From positions 1 through 57,190 of the forward strand of contig JAGGZT010000053.1 in assembly GCA_021161905.1 (NCBI GenBank): a stretch of DNA of 57,190 nt, given 5' to 3'. This stretch comes from Acidobacteriota bacterium (lineage in GTDB: Bacteria > Acidobacteriota > B3-B38 > Guanabaribacteriales > JAGGZT01). Every line of letters starts with the position of its first letter. Within the stretch, counting starts at the first letter, position 1. Positions 39,715 through 49,308 of the stretch are shown here, in pieces. The notes under the pieces were generated by a model. That model was not told the origin of the DNA. It worked only from the letters and a program-made list of their open reading frames with translations, and searched no databases. The position numbers and the translations under genes were made by a program.

Positions 39715-42111
39715 ATGGCTTCAAAGCTCGTTATTGTGGAATCACCTGCCAAGGCAAAGACGATAAATCGTTATCTCGGCAACGAGTTTATGGTAAAGGC
39801 ATCGCTTGGCCATATAAAAGATCTCCCTAAGAGCGAGCTCGGGGTGGATGAGGAGAAAGATTTCGCCCCCACCTATATCGTGATCCCGGAGAAGGAGAAG
39901 GTTCTTGCCGAACTCAAGAAGACAGCGGAGAGGATAAGGGATATATACTTAGCGACCGACCCCGACCGGGAGGGGGAGGCGATATCGTGGCATCTTTCCG
40001 AGGAGCTTACTGCGCCAGGAAAGAGGTTCCATCGGGTTCTCCTCCACGAGATCACCAAGAAGGGGGTTGAGGAGGCGTTTTCTCATCCTACCGAGATAGA
40101 CAGGAGAAAGGTCGATGCCCAGCAAGCACGGAGGGTGCTCGACCGATTGGTGGGCTATAAGATAAGCCCCCTCCTCTGGGAGAAGGTGAGGCGAGGCTTG
40201 AGCGCTGGGCGAGTGCAGTCGGTGGCCCTCAAGCTTGTCTGCGACCGAGAGCGGGAGATCCGTGCTTTTGTACCCGAAGAAAGCTGGTCCATAACCGCTG
40301 AGCTCTCTCATTCTGGCTCTCCGCCATTTCCCGCCAAGCTGCTTAAGAAGAAAGGAAAGACGCTAAAGTTAAAGACCAAAGAGGAGGCGGATAGGGTCAT
40401 CGCGGAGCTGAAGAACCTGCCTTTCGTCGTTTCCCAGGTGAAGATAGAGGAGAAGAAGAAGAACCCACTTCCCCCCTTCACCACCTCCAAGCTTCAGCAG
40501 GAGGCGTTTCGCAAGCTCGGTTTCCCTGTGAAGAAGACGATGATGCTCGCCCAGGCACTCTACGAAGGGAAGGATTTAGGGGCAGGGGAGCGAGTCGGTC
40601 TTATCACCTATATGCGTACCGATTCGGTCCGGGTGGCAGCATCCGCTGTAGCTGAGGCAAGGGAGTTTGTGAGGAGTTCCTTTGACTCCTCGTTTATTCC
40701 GGAGAAGCCGAATGTCTATAAGAACAAGAAGAATATTCAGGATGCCCACGAGGCGATCCGCCCCACCTCTGTCTTTCGGAGTCCAGAGGAGGTGAGACCC
40801 TATCTTACTAACGACGAGTATCGTCTCTATCGTCTCATCTGGCGGCGGTTTGTAGCCTCTCAGATGTCCCAGGCGCGTTATCTCGAACACACCATCGAGG
40901 TGGAAGCGGGTCCCTATCTCTTTCGGGCGACTGCTTCCAGGTTGGTCTTTCCTGGCTTTTTAGCCCTCTACAAGGATGAGAATGAGGAGGAGTTTATTCC
41001 CCTTCCTGAACTCACTAAAGGGGAGGAGCTTACCCTCATCTCCTTAACCCCGAAGCAACACTTCACCAAACCCCCTGCTCGCTATTCTGAGGGTAGCTTG
41101 GTCAAAGAGCTCGAGGAGAAAGGCATCGGTAGGCCCAGCACCTATGCGGTCATTATCTCCACCCTCCTCGACCGGGGTTATGTAGCCAAGGAGAAGGCTT
41201 ATCTCATCCCCACCGAACTTGGTTTCCTCGTTTACGATCTTCTTTCGGAGAACTTCAGGGACTTGCTTGATGTGGGCTATACCGCAAAGATGGAGGAGAA
41301 GCTCGATGAGGTGGAGGAGGGGAAGCTCAATTGGGTGGAAGCCCTTCGCGAATTCTATCAACGATTGAAGGAGGACCTTGCCCGGGCAGAGCGGGAGATG
41401 CGGGATGTGAAACGGGAAGTGATAGAGACCGAGGAGATCTGTCCCCTATGCGGTGCTAAGCTGGTAAAGCGGTGGGGGAGGTTCGGTTATTTCCTCGCTT
41501 GTTCTCGCTATCCGGAGTGTAAATATAGCAGGGAGATAGAACGAGCGGGGGAGACGGAGAATGCGAAGGAGCTCCTTAAGAAGAAGTGTCCTAAGTGCGG
41601 TTCCCCGATGACGGTGAAGCGGGGGAGGTTCGGTTATTTCCTCGCCTGCTCCAACTATCCGGAATGTAAGACCACGATAAAGCTCGTCAAGGATAAGGAG
41701 GGGAGGCTGATCCCGGTTGAGGATGAGGTTCTTGACGAGCGCTGTCCCATTTGTGGTGCCAACCTCGTTAAGAGAGTGGGAAGGTACGGTCACTTCATCG
41801 CTTGCTCCAATTATCCCAAGTGTACCTATATCAAGCCGAAGGAGACCGGGGTCTCCTGCCCTAAGGAGGGCTGTGGGGGGAAGATCGTAGAGAAGAGAGG
41901 AAAGAGAGGCAGGGTCTTTTTCGGCTGTAGTAATTATCCTAATTGTGATTTCACCCTTACTAAAAGACCCGTCCCAAAACCCTGTCCCAAATGTGGCTCG
42001 CCTTACCTTCTGGTAGAATCGGAAAAGGATGGGAAACGCCATCTAATTTGTCCCAATAAGTCCTGCGATTACGAGATGATGGAGGAGGAAGCGGGAAGGG
42101 AGAAGAAGTGA
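39715..42111 (+). CDS. topA: DNA topoisomerase I TopA with five C-terminal zinc ribbons
   Basis: Type IA topoisomerase that relaxes negative supercoils. The TOPRIM domain has VESPAKAKTINRYLG and DPDREGEA; the active-site Tyr is residue 299 in ITYMRTDS. From about residue 575 there are five Cys4 ribbons (CPLCGAKL, CPKCGSPM, CPICGANL, CPKEGCGGK, CPKCGSPY), more than the three of E. coli. It starts on the base after the dprA stop and overlaps trmFO by 4 bases. Confidence 0.97.
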   Translation: MASKLVIVESPAKAKTINRYLGNEFMVKASLGHIKDLPKSELGVDEEKDFAPTYIVIPEKEKVLAELKKTAERIRDIYLATDPDREGEAISWHLSEELTAPGKRFHRVLLHEITKKGVEEAFSHPTEIDRRKVDAQQARRVLDRLVGYKISPLLWEKVRRGLSAGRVQSVALKLVCDREREIRAFVPEESWSITAELSHSGSPPFPAKLLKKKGKTLKLKTKEEADRVIAELKNLPFVVSQVKIEEKKKNPLPPFTTSKLQQEAFRKLGFPVKKTMMLAQALYEGKDLGAGERVGLITYMRTDSVRVAASAVAEAREFVRSSFDSSFIPEKPNVYKNKKNIQDAHEAIRPTSVFRSPEEVRPYLTNDEYRLYRLIWRRFVASQMSQARYLEHTIEVEAGPYLFRATASRLVFPGFLALYKDENEEEFIPLPELTKGEELTLISLTPKQHFTKPPARYSEGSLVKELEEKGIGRPSTYAVIISTLLDRGYVAKEKAYLIPTELGFLVYDLLSENFRDLLDVGYTAKMEEKLDEVEEGKLNWVEALREFYQRLKEDLARAEREMRDVKREVIETEEICPLCGAKLVKRWGRFGYFLACSRYPECKYSREIERAGETENAKELLKKKCPKCGSPMTVKRGRFGYFLACSNYPECKTTIKLVKDKEGRLIPVEDEVLDERCPICGANLVKRVGRYGHFIACSNYPKCTYIKPKETGVSCPKEGCGGKIVEKRGKRGRVFFGCSNYPNCDFTLTKRPVPKPCPKCGSPYLLVESEKDGKRHLICPNKSCDYEMMEEEAGREKK
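41474..41645 (+). repeat. Direct repeat of 25 bases within the topA zinc ribbons
   Basis: Positions 41474-41498 and 41621-41645 are identical over 25 bases and encode the RGRFGYFLA-type core of ribbons 1 and 2. The second copy starts 147 bases (49 codons) after the first. Identity at synonymous sites suggests recent duplication or gene conversion between ribbons. Confidence 0.85.
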
Positions 42112-43415
42112 GGATAGTAGTAATCGGTGGTGGTTTAGCTGGTTCCGAAGCGGCTTGGCAGATAGCAAGGAGGGGGGGTGAGGTTGTCCTCTATGAGATG
42201 CGCCCCGAAAGGAGTACCCCTGCCCACAAAACCCCCTACTTGGCGGAGCTCGTTTGTTCCAACTCATTTAAGTCGGCTGATCCCTCAACGGCGAGCGGTC
42301 TTCTGAAGGAGGAGATGCGCCGGCTCGGCTCCCTGATAATGGAGGTGGCGGAGGAGGTGAAGGTGCCTGCGGGGACGGCGCTTGCGGTTAACCGGGTTGA
42401 GTTCGCCAAGAGGATAACTGAGCGAATAGAGAAGGATCCCCGGATAGAGCTCATTCGAGAGGAGGTGCGGGAGATACCCAAAGAGGGGATCGTCCTTATC
42501 GCTACCGGTCCCCTCACTTCGGATGCTTTGACTTCAGAGCTAATCAAGCTAACCGGGGAGGAGAACCTCTATTTTTATGATGCCATTTCCCCCATCGTTG
42601 ATGGAGGATCTATCGATAGGAGCATAGTTTTCCCCGCCTCCCGTTATGGAAAGGGTAAGGGCGATTATCTCAATTGTCCTTTTACCAAGGAGGAGTACCT
42701 CCGTTTTTATAAGGAACTTATAAATGCTGAGCTTGTCCCCCTTCGCCCCTTTGAGGAGGAGCGATTTTTCGAAGGATGTCTTCCCATCGAGGTTTTGGCA
42801 AAGCGAGGTGAGGATGCTCTCCGGTTTGGTCCTCTAAAGCCGGTTGGGCTGATCGATCCGAGGACGGGAAGGATGCCTTACGCAGTGGCTCAGCTCCGGG
42901 CAGAGGACAGGGAGGGAAGGATGTATAGCCTGGTCGGCTTTCAAACTCGGCTCAAGTTCCCGGAGCAAAAAAGGGTGTTTCGCCTCATCCCCGGGCTTTC
43001 CCAGGCGGAGTTCGTCCGCTTGGGGATGGTCCATCGGAATAGCTACATCAATGCCCCGAAGCTTCTTTCTCCCACCTTTCAGCTTAAGAAAGAGCCCCGG
43101 ATTTTCATCATTGGTCAGCTCTGCGGGGTCGAGGGCTATTTGGAATCAGGAGCATCGGGTTTGATCGGGGGGATAAATGCCTTGAGGAAAGCGATGGGAA
43201 AAGAGGCTATCGCCCCACCGAGAACCACCGCTATAGGCGCCCTCTCTCACTACATTGTGGAGGTAGATCCTGCGAACTATCAGCCGATGAACATCGTATT
43301 CGGTATCTTTCCCCCGCTCGCGAAGCATTACCGTAACAAACGGGCTCGGGTAGAGGCTTACCGCCTTAGGGCACTGGAAGATCTTACTTTATGGATGAAG
43401 GAGAACGGGTTATAA
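42108..43415 (+). CDS. trmFO: Folate-dependent tRNA (uracil-54-C5)-methyltransferase TrmFO
   Basis: Uses FAD and methylene-tetrahydrofolate to make ribothymidine at tRNA position 54. The 435-residue protein has the FAD motif GGGLAGSEAA at residues 7-16, then YEMRPERSTPAHKT, ELVCSNSFKS and the C-terminal GVEGYLESGASGLIGG. GTG 42108 overlaps the topA stop. With mnmE and mnmG this is the third tRNA-uridine modification gene in the window. TrmFO rather than SAM-dependent TrmA is typical of Firmicutes and several deep lineages. Confidence 0.95.
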   Translation: MRIVVIGGGLAGSEAAWQIARRGGEVVLYEMRPERSTPAHKTPYLAELVCSNSFKSADPSTASGLLKEEMRRLGSLIMEVAEEVKVPAGTALAVNRVEFAKRITERIEKDPRIELIREEVREIPKEGIVLIATGPLTSDALTSELIKLTGEENLYFYDAISPIVDGGSIDRSIVFPASRYGKGKGDYLNCPFTKEEYLRFYKELINAELVPLRPFEEERFFEGCLPIEVLAKRGEDALRFGPLKPVGLIDPRTGRMPYAVAQLRAEDREGRMYSLVGFQTRLKFPEQKRVFRLIPGLSQAEFVRLGMVHRNSYINAPKLLSPTFQLKKEPRIFIIGQLCGVEGYLESGASGLIGGINALRKAMGKEAIAPPRTTAIGALSHYIVEVDPANYQPMNIVFGIFPPLAKHYRNKRARVEAYRLRALEDLTLWMKENGL

Positions 43416-43423
43416 TTTGATTA

Positions 43424-44359
43424 ATGAAAGCTTTTGCCGAGATAGATGAATTCGTCCGCTACCTTAAAGAGGAGCGGAATTATTCGGAGCATACTGCCCG
43501 GTCTTATCGGGGGGACCTGAGGCAGTTTTTCTCTTACATAAATGAGAAAAGGAAGAAAGTCACCCCTCCCTCTCAAGTCACTCCAAGGATGGTGGAGGAT
43601 TACCTCGTCTTCCTCTACGAAGAGGGAGAAGCTAAGAGTTCAATGGCGAGGAAGCTTGCTTCCCTTCGTTCCTTCTTTCAATTTCTCATCAAGAGAGGGA
43701 GGATGACGGTAAATCCCGCCAAGGTGATCTCAAGCCCCCGACTTCCCAAAAGGTTGCCCAGCTATCTCACGGTGGAGGAGGTGGAGGAGCTCGTGGAAGC
43801 GCCTTCAACTACGGAGGAGCTTCGAGCGAGGAGCTTAGGGGTTCGGGATAAGGCGATCCTCGAGCTTCTTTACGCCACCGGAATGCGGGTTTCGGAGATA
43901 GTCTCGCTAAACCTCGACGATCTCGACCTGAGGGGAAGGAGTGTACTCGTTCGGGGAAAGGGGAAGAAGGAGCGCCTCATCCCCTTTGGAAGCGCTGCTT
44001 CCCGCGCGCTTCGGGGTTATCTTTTGCAAAGGAGGAATCTGCTTGGTGAATCAAAGGATGAGCCCGCTCTCTTCCTCTCGAAGAGCGGGAAGAGGCTTTT
44101 CCCTCGTGATGTTGCCCGGATAATCGCAAGATATGTGAGGAGGACATCGCTTAAAAAGAGGATTTCTCCTCACACCATTCGCCATTCCTTCGCTACCCAT
44201 CTCCTGAACCGGGGGGCTGATCTCCGTTTCATCCAGGAGTTCCTTGGTCATTCGAGTCTTGCTACCACTGAGCGCTACACCCACTTGAGCTTGGCAAAGC
44301 TCCGTGAGGTTTATGATAAAGCCCATCCGCGGGCAAAAAAGGAGGATGAAGGGAGGTAG
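43424..44359 (+). CDS. xerC: Site-specific tyrosine recombinase XerC
   Basis: Resolves chromosome dimers at dif. The 311-residue protein has the SAM-like N-terminal arm-binding domain (YLKEERNYSEHTARSYRGDL) and the catalytic set: Arg in ATGMRVSE, Lys in VRGKGKKER, HTIRH, LGHSSL and the nucleophile Tyr in TTERYTHL. The setting topA-trmFO-xerC-hslV-hslU matches the xerC locus of many Firmicutes, so it is a housekeeping Xer protein and not a mobile-element integrase. Confidence 0.92.
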   Translation: MKAFAEIDEFVRYLKEERNYSEHTARSYRGDLRQFFSYINEKRKKVTPPSQVTPRMVEDYLVFLYEEGEAKSSMARKLASLRSFFQFLIKRGRMTVNPAKVISSPRLPKRLPSYLTVEEVEELVEAPSTTEELRARSLGVRDKAILELLYATGMRVSEIVSLNLDDLDLRGRSVLVRGKGKKERLIPFGSAASRALRGYLLQRRNLLGESKDEPALFLSKSGKRLFPRDVARIIARYVRRTSLKKRISPHTIRHSFATHLLNRGADLRFIQEFLGHSSLATTERYTHLSLAKLREVYDKAHPRAKKEDEGR

Positions 44360-44362
44360 ACT

Positions 44363-45700
44363 ATGCTGGAAAGGTTTTTTCGTCTGAAGGAAAACGGTAC
44401 CACGGTATCTCGTGAACTCACCGCTGGTGCCACCACCTTTATGGCAATGTGTTATATCATTTTCGTTCAGCCGGTCATCCTTTCCGCTGCTGGAATGGAT
44501 AAAGGGGCGGTGATGGTAGCAACGGTTCTTTCCTCCGCTATCGCCACCTTGATAATGGGCTTTTACGCCAACTACCCCATAGCCCTTGCCCCGGCAATGG
44601 GACACAATTTCTACTTCGCCTTCACCGTGTGTGGGGCGGTGGCGATGGGTGGGTATGGTTACTCCTGGCAGGTGGCGCTTGGTGCCGTTTTCGTCTCTGG
44701 AGTGGTGTTCATCATTCTTTCCTTTTTTGGTTTCCGGGAGCTGATCGTCAACATCATTCCCCCCTCGCTTAAGTATGGCATTGCAGTGGGGATCGGACTG
44801 CTCATCGCCTTCTTGGGCTTCGAGTGGTCGGGGTTAGTGGTGGATACTCCGGGGACATTGGTCGGTTTGGGGGATATAAAGAGCCCGCCAGTGCTCCTTT
44901 CCCTGTTCGGATTGGGGTTGATCTTCGTGCTTTATCTTCTTCGGGTTCCAGGGGCGATAATCCTTGGGATGATAGGAACCGCCTTGGCAGGACTTCTCTG
45001 CGGTCTGGTGCATTATTATGGGATAGTGGCAAAACCTCCTTCTATCTCCTCTACCCTGTTCAAACTCGATATCGCCGGGGTCTTTCGGAGCGTTGATTTC
45101 CTGAGCATCGTCTTCGTCTTCTTCTTCCTCGATCTCTTCGACACGGTGGGAACACTGGTTGGGGTATCGGAGCAGGCGGGATTCCTCAAGGAAGGGAAAC
45201 TTCCCCGGGCGAGGCAGGCTCTTTTCTCCGATGCGGTGGGTACTGTATCCGGTGCCCTTCTTGGTACCTCGACAGTTACCAGCTATGTCGAAAGTGCCGC
45301 TGGGGTGGCAGCCGGGGGAAGAACTGGCCTTGCCAATGTCGCCACCGCGGTACTGATGCTTTTATCTCTCTTCTTCTATCCGGTGGTGGAGATGGTGGGT
45401 GGGGGTTATGAGATGGCAAAGGGGGTTACCCTTTATCCGGTGATCGCCCCAGCGCTCATTATGGTGGGTAGCTTTATGATAAGGGGGGTGAGGAAGATAA
45501 ACTGGGACGACCCAACTGAAGCATTTCCCGCCTTCCTCACGATGCTCGTTATGCCTCTTACCTTCAGCATCACCGAGGGGATTGCTTTTGGCTTTATCTC
45601 ACTCGCTTTTCTGAAGTTGATCACGGGTAGGGGAAAGGAGCTTCATTGGCTGATATATCTCTTCGCTTTTTTATTTGTCCTTCGCTATATCCTTACTTAG
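44363..45700 (+). CDS. AzgA-type purine (guanine/hypoxanthine or adenine) permease, NCS2-like
   Basis: Twelve-to-fourteen-helix nucleobase transporter, 445 residues. The N-terminal FFRLKENGTTVSRELTAGATTFMAMCYIIFV and the central DLFDTVGTLVGVSEQAGFL are diagnostic of the AzgA group, as is TSTVTSYVESAAGVAAGGRTGLA. The helix-3 motif reads APAMGHNFYFAF, where most relatives have APGMGLNAYF. Substrate cannot be narrowed within purines. It lies 3 bases after xerC and separates xerC from hslV, which has its own promoter. Confidence 0.92.
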   Translation: MLERFFRLKENGTTVSRELTAGATTFMAMCYIIFVQPVILSAAGMDKGAVMVATVLSSAIATLIMGFYANYPIALAPAMGHNFYFAFTVCGAVAMGGYGYSWQVALGAVFVSGVVFIILSFFGFRELIVNIIPPSLKYGIAVGIGLLIAFLGFEWSGLVVDTPGTLVGLGDIKSPPVLLSLFGLGLIFVLYLLRVPGAIILGMIGTALAGLLCGLVHYYGIVAKPPSISSTLFKLDIAGVFRSVDFLSIVFVFFFLDLFDTVGTLVGVSEQAGFLKEGKLPRARQALFSDAVGTVSGALLGTSTVTSYVESAAGVAAGGRTGLANVATAVLMLLSLFFYPVVEMVGGGYEMAKGVTLYPVIAPALIMVGSFMIRGVRKINWDDPTEAFPAFLTMLVMPLTFSITEGIAFGFISLAFLKLITGRGKELHWLIYLFAFLFVLRYILT

Positions 45701-45709
45701 GGCGGTTTC

Positions 45710-45738
45710 TTGACATTCCGCAAGGCGAGGATTATATT
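45710..45738 (+). promoter_or_regulatory. Sigma-70-type promoter of hslVU
   Basis: TTGACA (45710-45715), 17 bases, TATATT (45733-45738). The start site falls near 45745, before the strong ribosome site of hslV. It begins 9 bases after the permease stop and rules out upstream start codons for hslV. Confidence 0.78.
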
Positions 45739-45769
45739 ACATCATAAGTGGATGAAAGGAGGAGGTAAT

Positions 45770-46318
45770 TTGGCTTTTGATGGAGATTATCGATTTAGGG
45801 GGACGACCATCCTTTCTCTTCGCCATCAGGGGAAGGTGGTGATGGCGGGGGATGGGCAGGTGACCTTCCAGGATACAGTGATAAAGACTACTGCGCGGAA
45901 GATAAGGAAACTGTTTCACGATAAGGTGCTCGCCGGCTTTGCTGGTTCGTCGGCTGATGCCTTAGCCCTCTTTACCCGGTTTGAAGGGAAGCTCGAGGAG
46001 TACCGGGGAAATTTGGGAAGGGCGGCGGTGGAGTTAGCCAAGGATTGGCGGACCGATAGAACCCTTCGCCGGCTTGAGGCACTCCTTATCGTAGCGGATA
46101 AGGATAGCTCTTATCTTATTTCGGGAACGGGCGATGTCATCGAGCCGGATGATGATCTGCTTGCGGTTGGTTCTGGTGGGGCTTATGCTTTGGCAGCAGC
46201 GAAGGCGCTTCTCGCCCATACCGATCTTCCTCCCCGGGAGATAGCCCTTGAGGCGATGAAGATAGCTTCGTCGATCTGCGTTTACACCAACGACAATATA
46301 ACGATAGAGGAGTTGTAA
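45770..46318 (+). CDS. hslV: ATP-dependent protease peptidase subunit HslV (ClpQ)
   Basis: Threonine protease of the HslVU complex. The mature enzyme should begin at the first Thr of GTTILSL; Lys and Gly residues of GDGQVTF and ARKIRKLF are conserved. I chose TTG 45770 because AAGGAGGAGGT ends 4-5 bases upstream and the promoter lies further back. ATG 45752 would put the ribosome site inside the gene. From TTG the product is 182 residues with an 11-residue leader before Thr, longer than in E. coli or Thermotoga. Confidence 0.93.
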   Translation: MAFDGDYRFRGTTILSLRHQGKVVMAGDGQVTFQDTVIKTTARKIRKLFHDKVLAGFAGSSADALALFTRFEGKLEEYRGNLGRAAVELAKDWRTDRTLRRLEALLIVADKDSSYLISGTGDVIEPDDDLLAVGSGGAYALAAAKALLAHTDLPPREIALEAMKIASSICVYTNDNITIEEL

Positions 46319-47710
46319 ATGACCATTCCGCTTCCGGGAAAACCACTTCCCGAGGATGAAACTGGGGTGTTAAAGGTGCTTGAGGGGGAGCTCACCCCAA
46401 AGGAGATCGTCGCCGAGCTTGATAAGTACATAATAGGACAGGACAAGGCGAAGAAGGCAGTGGCGATTGCCCTTCGCAATCGGCTCCGGAGGAAGAGGCT
46501 TCCGCCGGAGCTTGCTGAGGAGGTCTACCCCAAGAATATCCTGATGATTGGTCCCACCGGGGTGGGAAAGACCGAGATAGCGAGGAGGCTTGCCCGTCTT
46601 ACCAGATCTCCCTTCATCAAGGTGGAGGCGACCAAGTTCACCGAGGTGGGCTATGTGGGACGGGATGTGGAGTCAATGATCCGTGATCTCACCGAAATAG
46701 CGGTCAATATGGTACGGGAGGAAAAGAGAAAAGAGGTAAGGGAGAAGGCGGAAAAAAGTGCCGAAGAACGACTTATCTCCCTTCTCGTCCCCCCGGGGAC
46801 GGGCTTTTCCCCTGAGGATGAGGTAAGGGAGCGGGAGATAAAGGAAAAGATCAGAGAGCAATTAAGGGCAGGTTTTCTCGATGATCGAAAGGTAGAACTC
46901 GAGGTGACCGAGCGTTCCTTCCCCAGCTTCGAGATAATAACCAGCTCCGGCGTCGAGGAGATGGGGATAAACATCAAGGACCTCCTCCCCGGCTTTTTAG
47001 GGGGAAAAAGCAAACGGCGGAGAATGACGGTGAAGGAGGCGCGGGAGTACTTGATCAGCGAGGAAGAGCAGAAGCTCCTCGATATGGATGAGATAGCAAG
47101 GCTTGCGGTAAAACGGGTGGAGAATTCGGGCATCATCTTCATAGACGAGCTGGATAAGGTGGCGGGAAGGGAGAAGGGCTACGGTCCTGATGTCAGTCGG
47201 GAAGGGGTGCAGAGGGATCTCCTTCCTATAGTTGAGGGAACCACGGTTACTACCAAATACGGCTTGGTCAGAACCGATCATATCCTTTTCTTTGCTGCCG
47301 GTGCCTTTCATGTTACCAAACCGTCAGACCTCATCCCCGAACTTCAGGGGAGGTTTCCCATCCGGGTGGAGCTTGATCCCTTAGGAAAGAAGGAGTTCAT
47401 CCGCATCCTCACCGAGCCGAAGAACGCTCTGGTGAAGCAGTATACCGCTCTCCTTGCTACCGAAGGGGTGAAGCTTGTCTTCACCGACGATGCGGTGGAG
47501 CTGATAGCGGAGTATGCCGAGATGGTGAACGATCGCGCGGAGAACATCGGTGCGAGGAGGCTTCATACCATTATGGAGAAGCTTCTTGAGGAGATATCGT
47601 TCGCTGGTCCCGAACTCGCTGGCAAGGAGGTGACGATAGACGCCTCCTATGTGAAGAAGATGCTTGAGGATGTGGTTGCTGATGAGGATTTGAGTCGGTA
47701 TATCCTTTAA
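46319..47710 (+). CDS. hslU: ATP-dependent protease ATPase subunit HslU (ClpY)
   Basis: AAA+ unfoldase that feeds HslV. The 463-residue protein has [19 protein letters not shown], Walker [10 protein letters not shown], the pore motif GYVGRDVES, Walker [10 protein letters not shown] and the C-terminal tail LSRYIL that inserts into HslV. The intermediate domain (about residues 120-230) is of normal size. It starts on the base after the hslV stop. Confidence 0.97.
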   Translation: MTIPLPGKPLPEDETGVLKVLEGELTPKEIVAELDKYIIGQDKAKKAVAIALRNRLRRKRLPPELAEEVYPKNILMIGPTGVGKTEIARRLARLTRSPFIKVEATKFTEVGYVGRDVESMIRDLTEIAVNMVREEKRKEVREKAEKSAEERLISLLVPPGTGFSPEDEVREREIKEKIREQLRAGFLDDRKVELEVTERSFPSFEIITSSGVEEMGINIKDLLPGFLGGKSKRRRMTVKEAREYLISEEEQKLLDMDEIARLAVKRVENSGIIFIDELDKVAGREKGYGPDVSREGVQRDLLPIVEGTTVTTKYGLVRTDHILFFAAGAFHVTKPSDLIPELQGRFPIRVELDPLGKKEFIRILTEPKNALVKQYTALLATEGVKLVFTDDAVELIAEYAEMVNDRAENIGARRLHTIMEKLLEEISFAGPELAGKEVTIDASYVKKMLEDVVADEDLSRYIL

Positions 47711-47723
47711 GTTTCACTTTCTG

Positions 47724-49283
47724 ATGAGGATGGGTAAAAGAAGGGGGGTTTTTCTTTTTGCCGTTTTTCTGCTTTCTCTCCAGCTTGCCTGTGGCAAGAA
47801 GGGAAATCCACTCCCTCCGATAATAAGGAAACCCCTTTCTCCCTCTAAGCTCTTTGTTAAGGAGGTGGGGAAGGAGGTTTTTATCTCATTCCTTCTTCCA
47901 GCCAGCTACACCGATGGGGCATCGCTTGAGGTAAAAAAGGTAGAGGTCTATCGGGAGGTACTTCCTTTACCTTCGGATAATCCGGCGAAACGGAAAGCGG
48001 AGCTCTCCCGGCATTTGAAGAAGTTCAAAGGAAAAAGGTGGCGTTTGTTGGAGGGAAAAGAGCTTAAGAAAGCGCTCCTTAAAAGAAGGGTGTTTCTGAA
48101 GGATACCATTGACTTAAAAAAAGAGGGGGCTGTCGCCTATCTCTATGCGGTTCGAGTGGTGGACCCAAAGGGGAACAAGTCGTCTTTTTCCCGTCCTGTT
48201 TGTCTCATCCCTCGGTTGGTGGCAGAGCCACCAGCCGATCTTTCCGCCACGGTAGAGGAAAGTGAGATAAAGCTTGCCTTTTCTCCCCCGAAGAAGAACA
48301 TCGACGGCTCAAGCCCTCCCCTTTTTCTCGGATTTAATATCTACCGCCGGGAGGAAGGAGGGTTCCTTTATATCTCGCCCCGAAACTCAAAACCCTTAGC
48401 CTATCTCCCCAAGGGATGGAAGGTAAGTGGAGTGATCGGTTTATCCCGGAATGAGGAAGCAGGAAGAAAGATACTTTCCTTCATCACCGCTGAGGGTACC
48501 AAGGCGCTCATCACCAGGGAGATCGATCTTTCTTCGCTAAAAAACGCTCTTTCTGGGACAATTTCCGTCTCCTTTTCCGCCCGGGTGGTTGGAGAAGAGA
48601 AGGTGGTAGGGAGCTTTAGTTTTGAGGCAAGTCCTAAACCGAAAGAACCGTTTAAAGAGGAGAGGATTGAGTTCTCAAAGGATTTTTCCTCTTTTTCCTT
48701 CAACTGTAAGCTATATAAAGGACTTTCTCGATTGATGGTTAATATCACGCCGTCTCGCTCTCCCAATGGTTTTAGATTCGAGATCGCTGATTTCAAGGTG
48801 AGTTATCTTCCGGAGAAAGGAAAGGAGAAACTGCTCCTTAGCGACGAGATCGCTCTTCCCGAGAGGGTCGAATTCGCGGATAGAAGTTTTTCCTTCGGCA
48901 AGACCTATTACTATATGGTGCGATCGATATATTCGCTGGGGGGGATGATTTACGAGAGCCCGGATTCTGAGGAGCTTAAGGTAGTGGCGAAGGATACTTT
49001 TCCCCCACCTCAGCCTCAGGGTCTTACCGCCATTACCGGCGATGGAACGGTTCATCTTTCGTGGCAGAAGGTGGAAGCTCCCGATCTGATGGGCTATAAT
49101 CTCTACCGTAAGAGAAGAGGGGAAAAAGATTTTGTAAGGCTGAATGAAAAGCCGATTCTTGAGCCGATGTTTAATGATCGCAAGGTCCTGGTGGGAAGGG
49201 TTTATATCTACTTTGTAAAGGCGGTGGATAGGGCACGAAACGAGAGCAAGCGTTCAAGGGCGGTTATGCTGACGGTTAGATGA
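47724..49283 (+). CDS. Fibronectin-type-III-like lipoprotein with LptM-like N-terminus
   Basis: 519-residue lipoprotein of unknown function. Signal peptide and lipobox LQLAC (Cys23) are followed by GKKGNPLPP, close to the CG-KGPL-P motif of the small lipoprotein LptM (YifL) found before dapF in E. coli. The body looks like at least two fibronectin-III-type sandwiches (PPADLSATVEESEIKLAFSPP, LGFNIYRREEG; PQGLTAITGDGTVHLSWQKV, MGYNLYRKRRG, VYIYFVKAVDRARN). It lies 13 bases after hslU and 25 before dapF. Confidence 0.85.
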   Translation: MRMGKRRGVFLFAVFLLSLQLACGKKGNPLPPIIRKPLSPSKLFVKEVGKEVFISFLLPASYTDGASLEVKKVEVYREVLPLPSDNPAKRKAELSRHLKKFKGKRWRLLEGKELKKALLKRRVFLKDTIDLKKEGAVAYLYAVRVVDPKGNKSSFSRPVCLIPRLVAEPPADLSATVEESEIKLAFSPPKKNIDGSSPPLFLGFNIYRREEGGFLYISPRNSKPLAYLPKGWKVSGVIGLSRNEEAGRKILSFITAEGTKALITREIDLSSLKNALSGTISVSFSARVVGEEKVVGSFSFEASPKPKEPFKEERIEFSKDFSSFSFNCKLYKGLSRLMVNITPSRSPNGFRFEIADFKVSYLPEKGKEKLLLSDEIALPERVEFADRSFSFGKTYYYMVRSIYSLGGMIYESPDSEELKVVAKDTFPPPQPQGLTAITGDGTVHLSWQKVEAPDLMGYNLYRKRRGEKDFVRLNEKPILEPMFNDRKVLVGRVYIYFVKAVDRARNESKRSRAVMLTVR

Positions 49284-49308
49284 GTTAATAATTTTTTTAG
49301 GAGGGAGA

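Noticed and set aside
43424-44359. Integrase of a mobile element
   Set aside because: The tyrosine recombinase sits in the conserved topA-trmFO-xerC-hslVU setting and has XerC features; no attachment repeats or cargo were seen.
45710-45769. Longer HslV start at TTG 45710 or ATG 45752
   Set aside because: The first overlaps the -35 box, and the second places the strong ribosome site inside the coding region.
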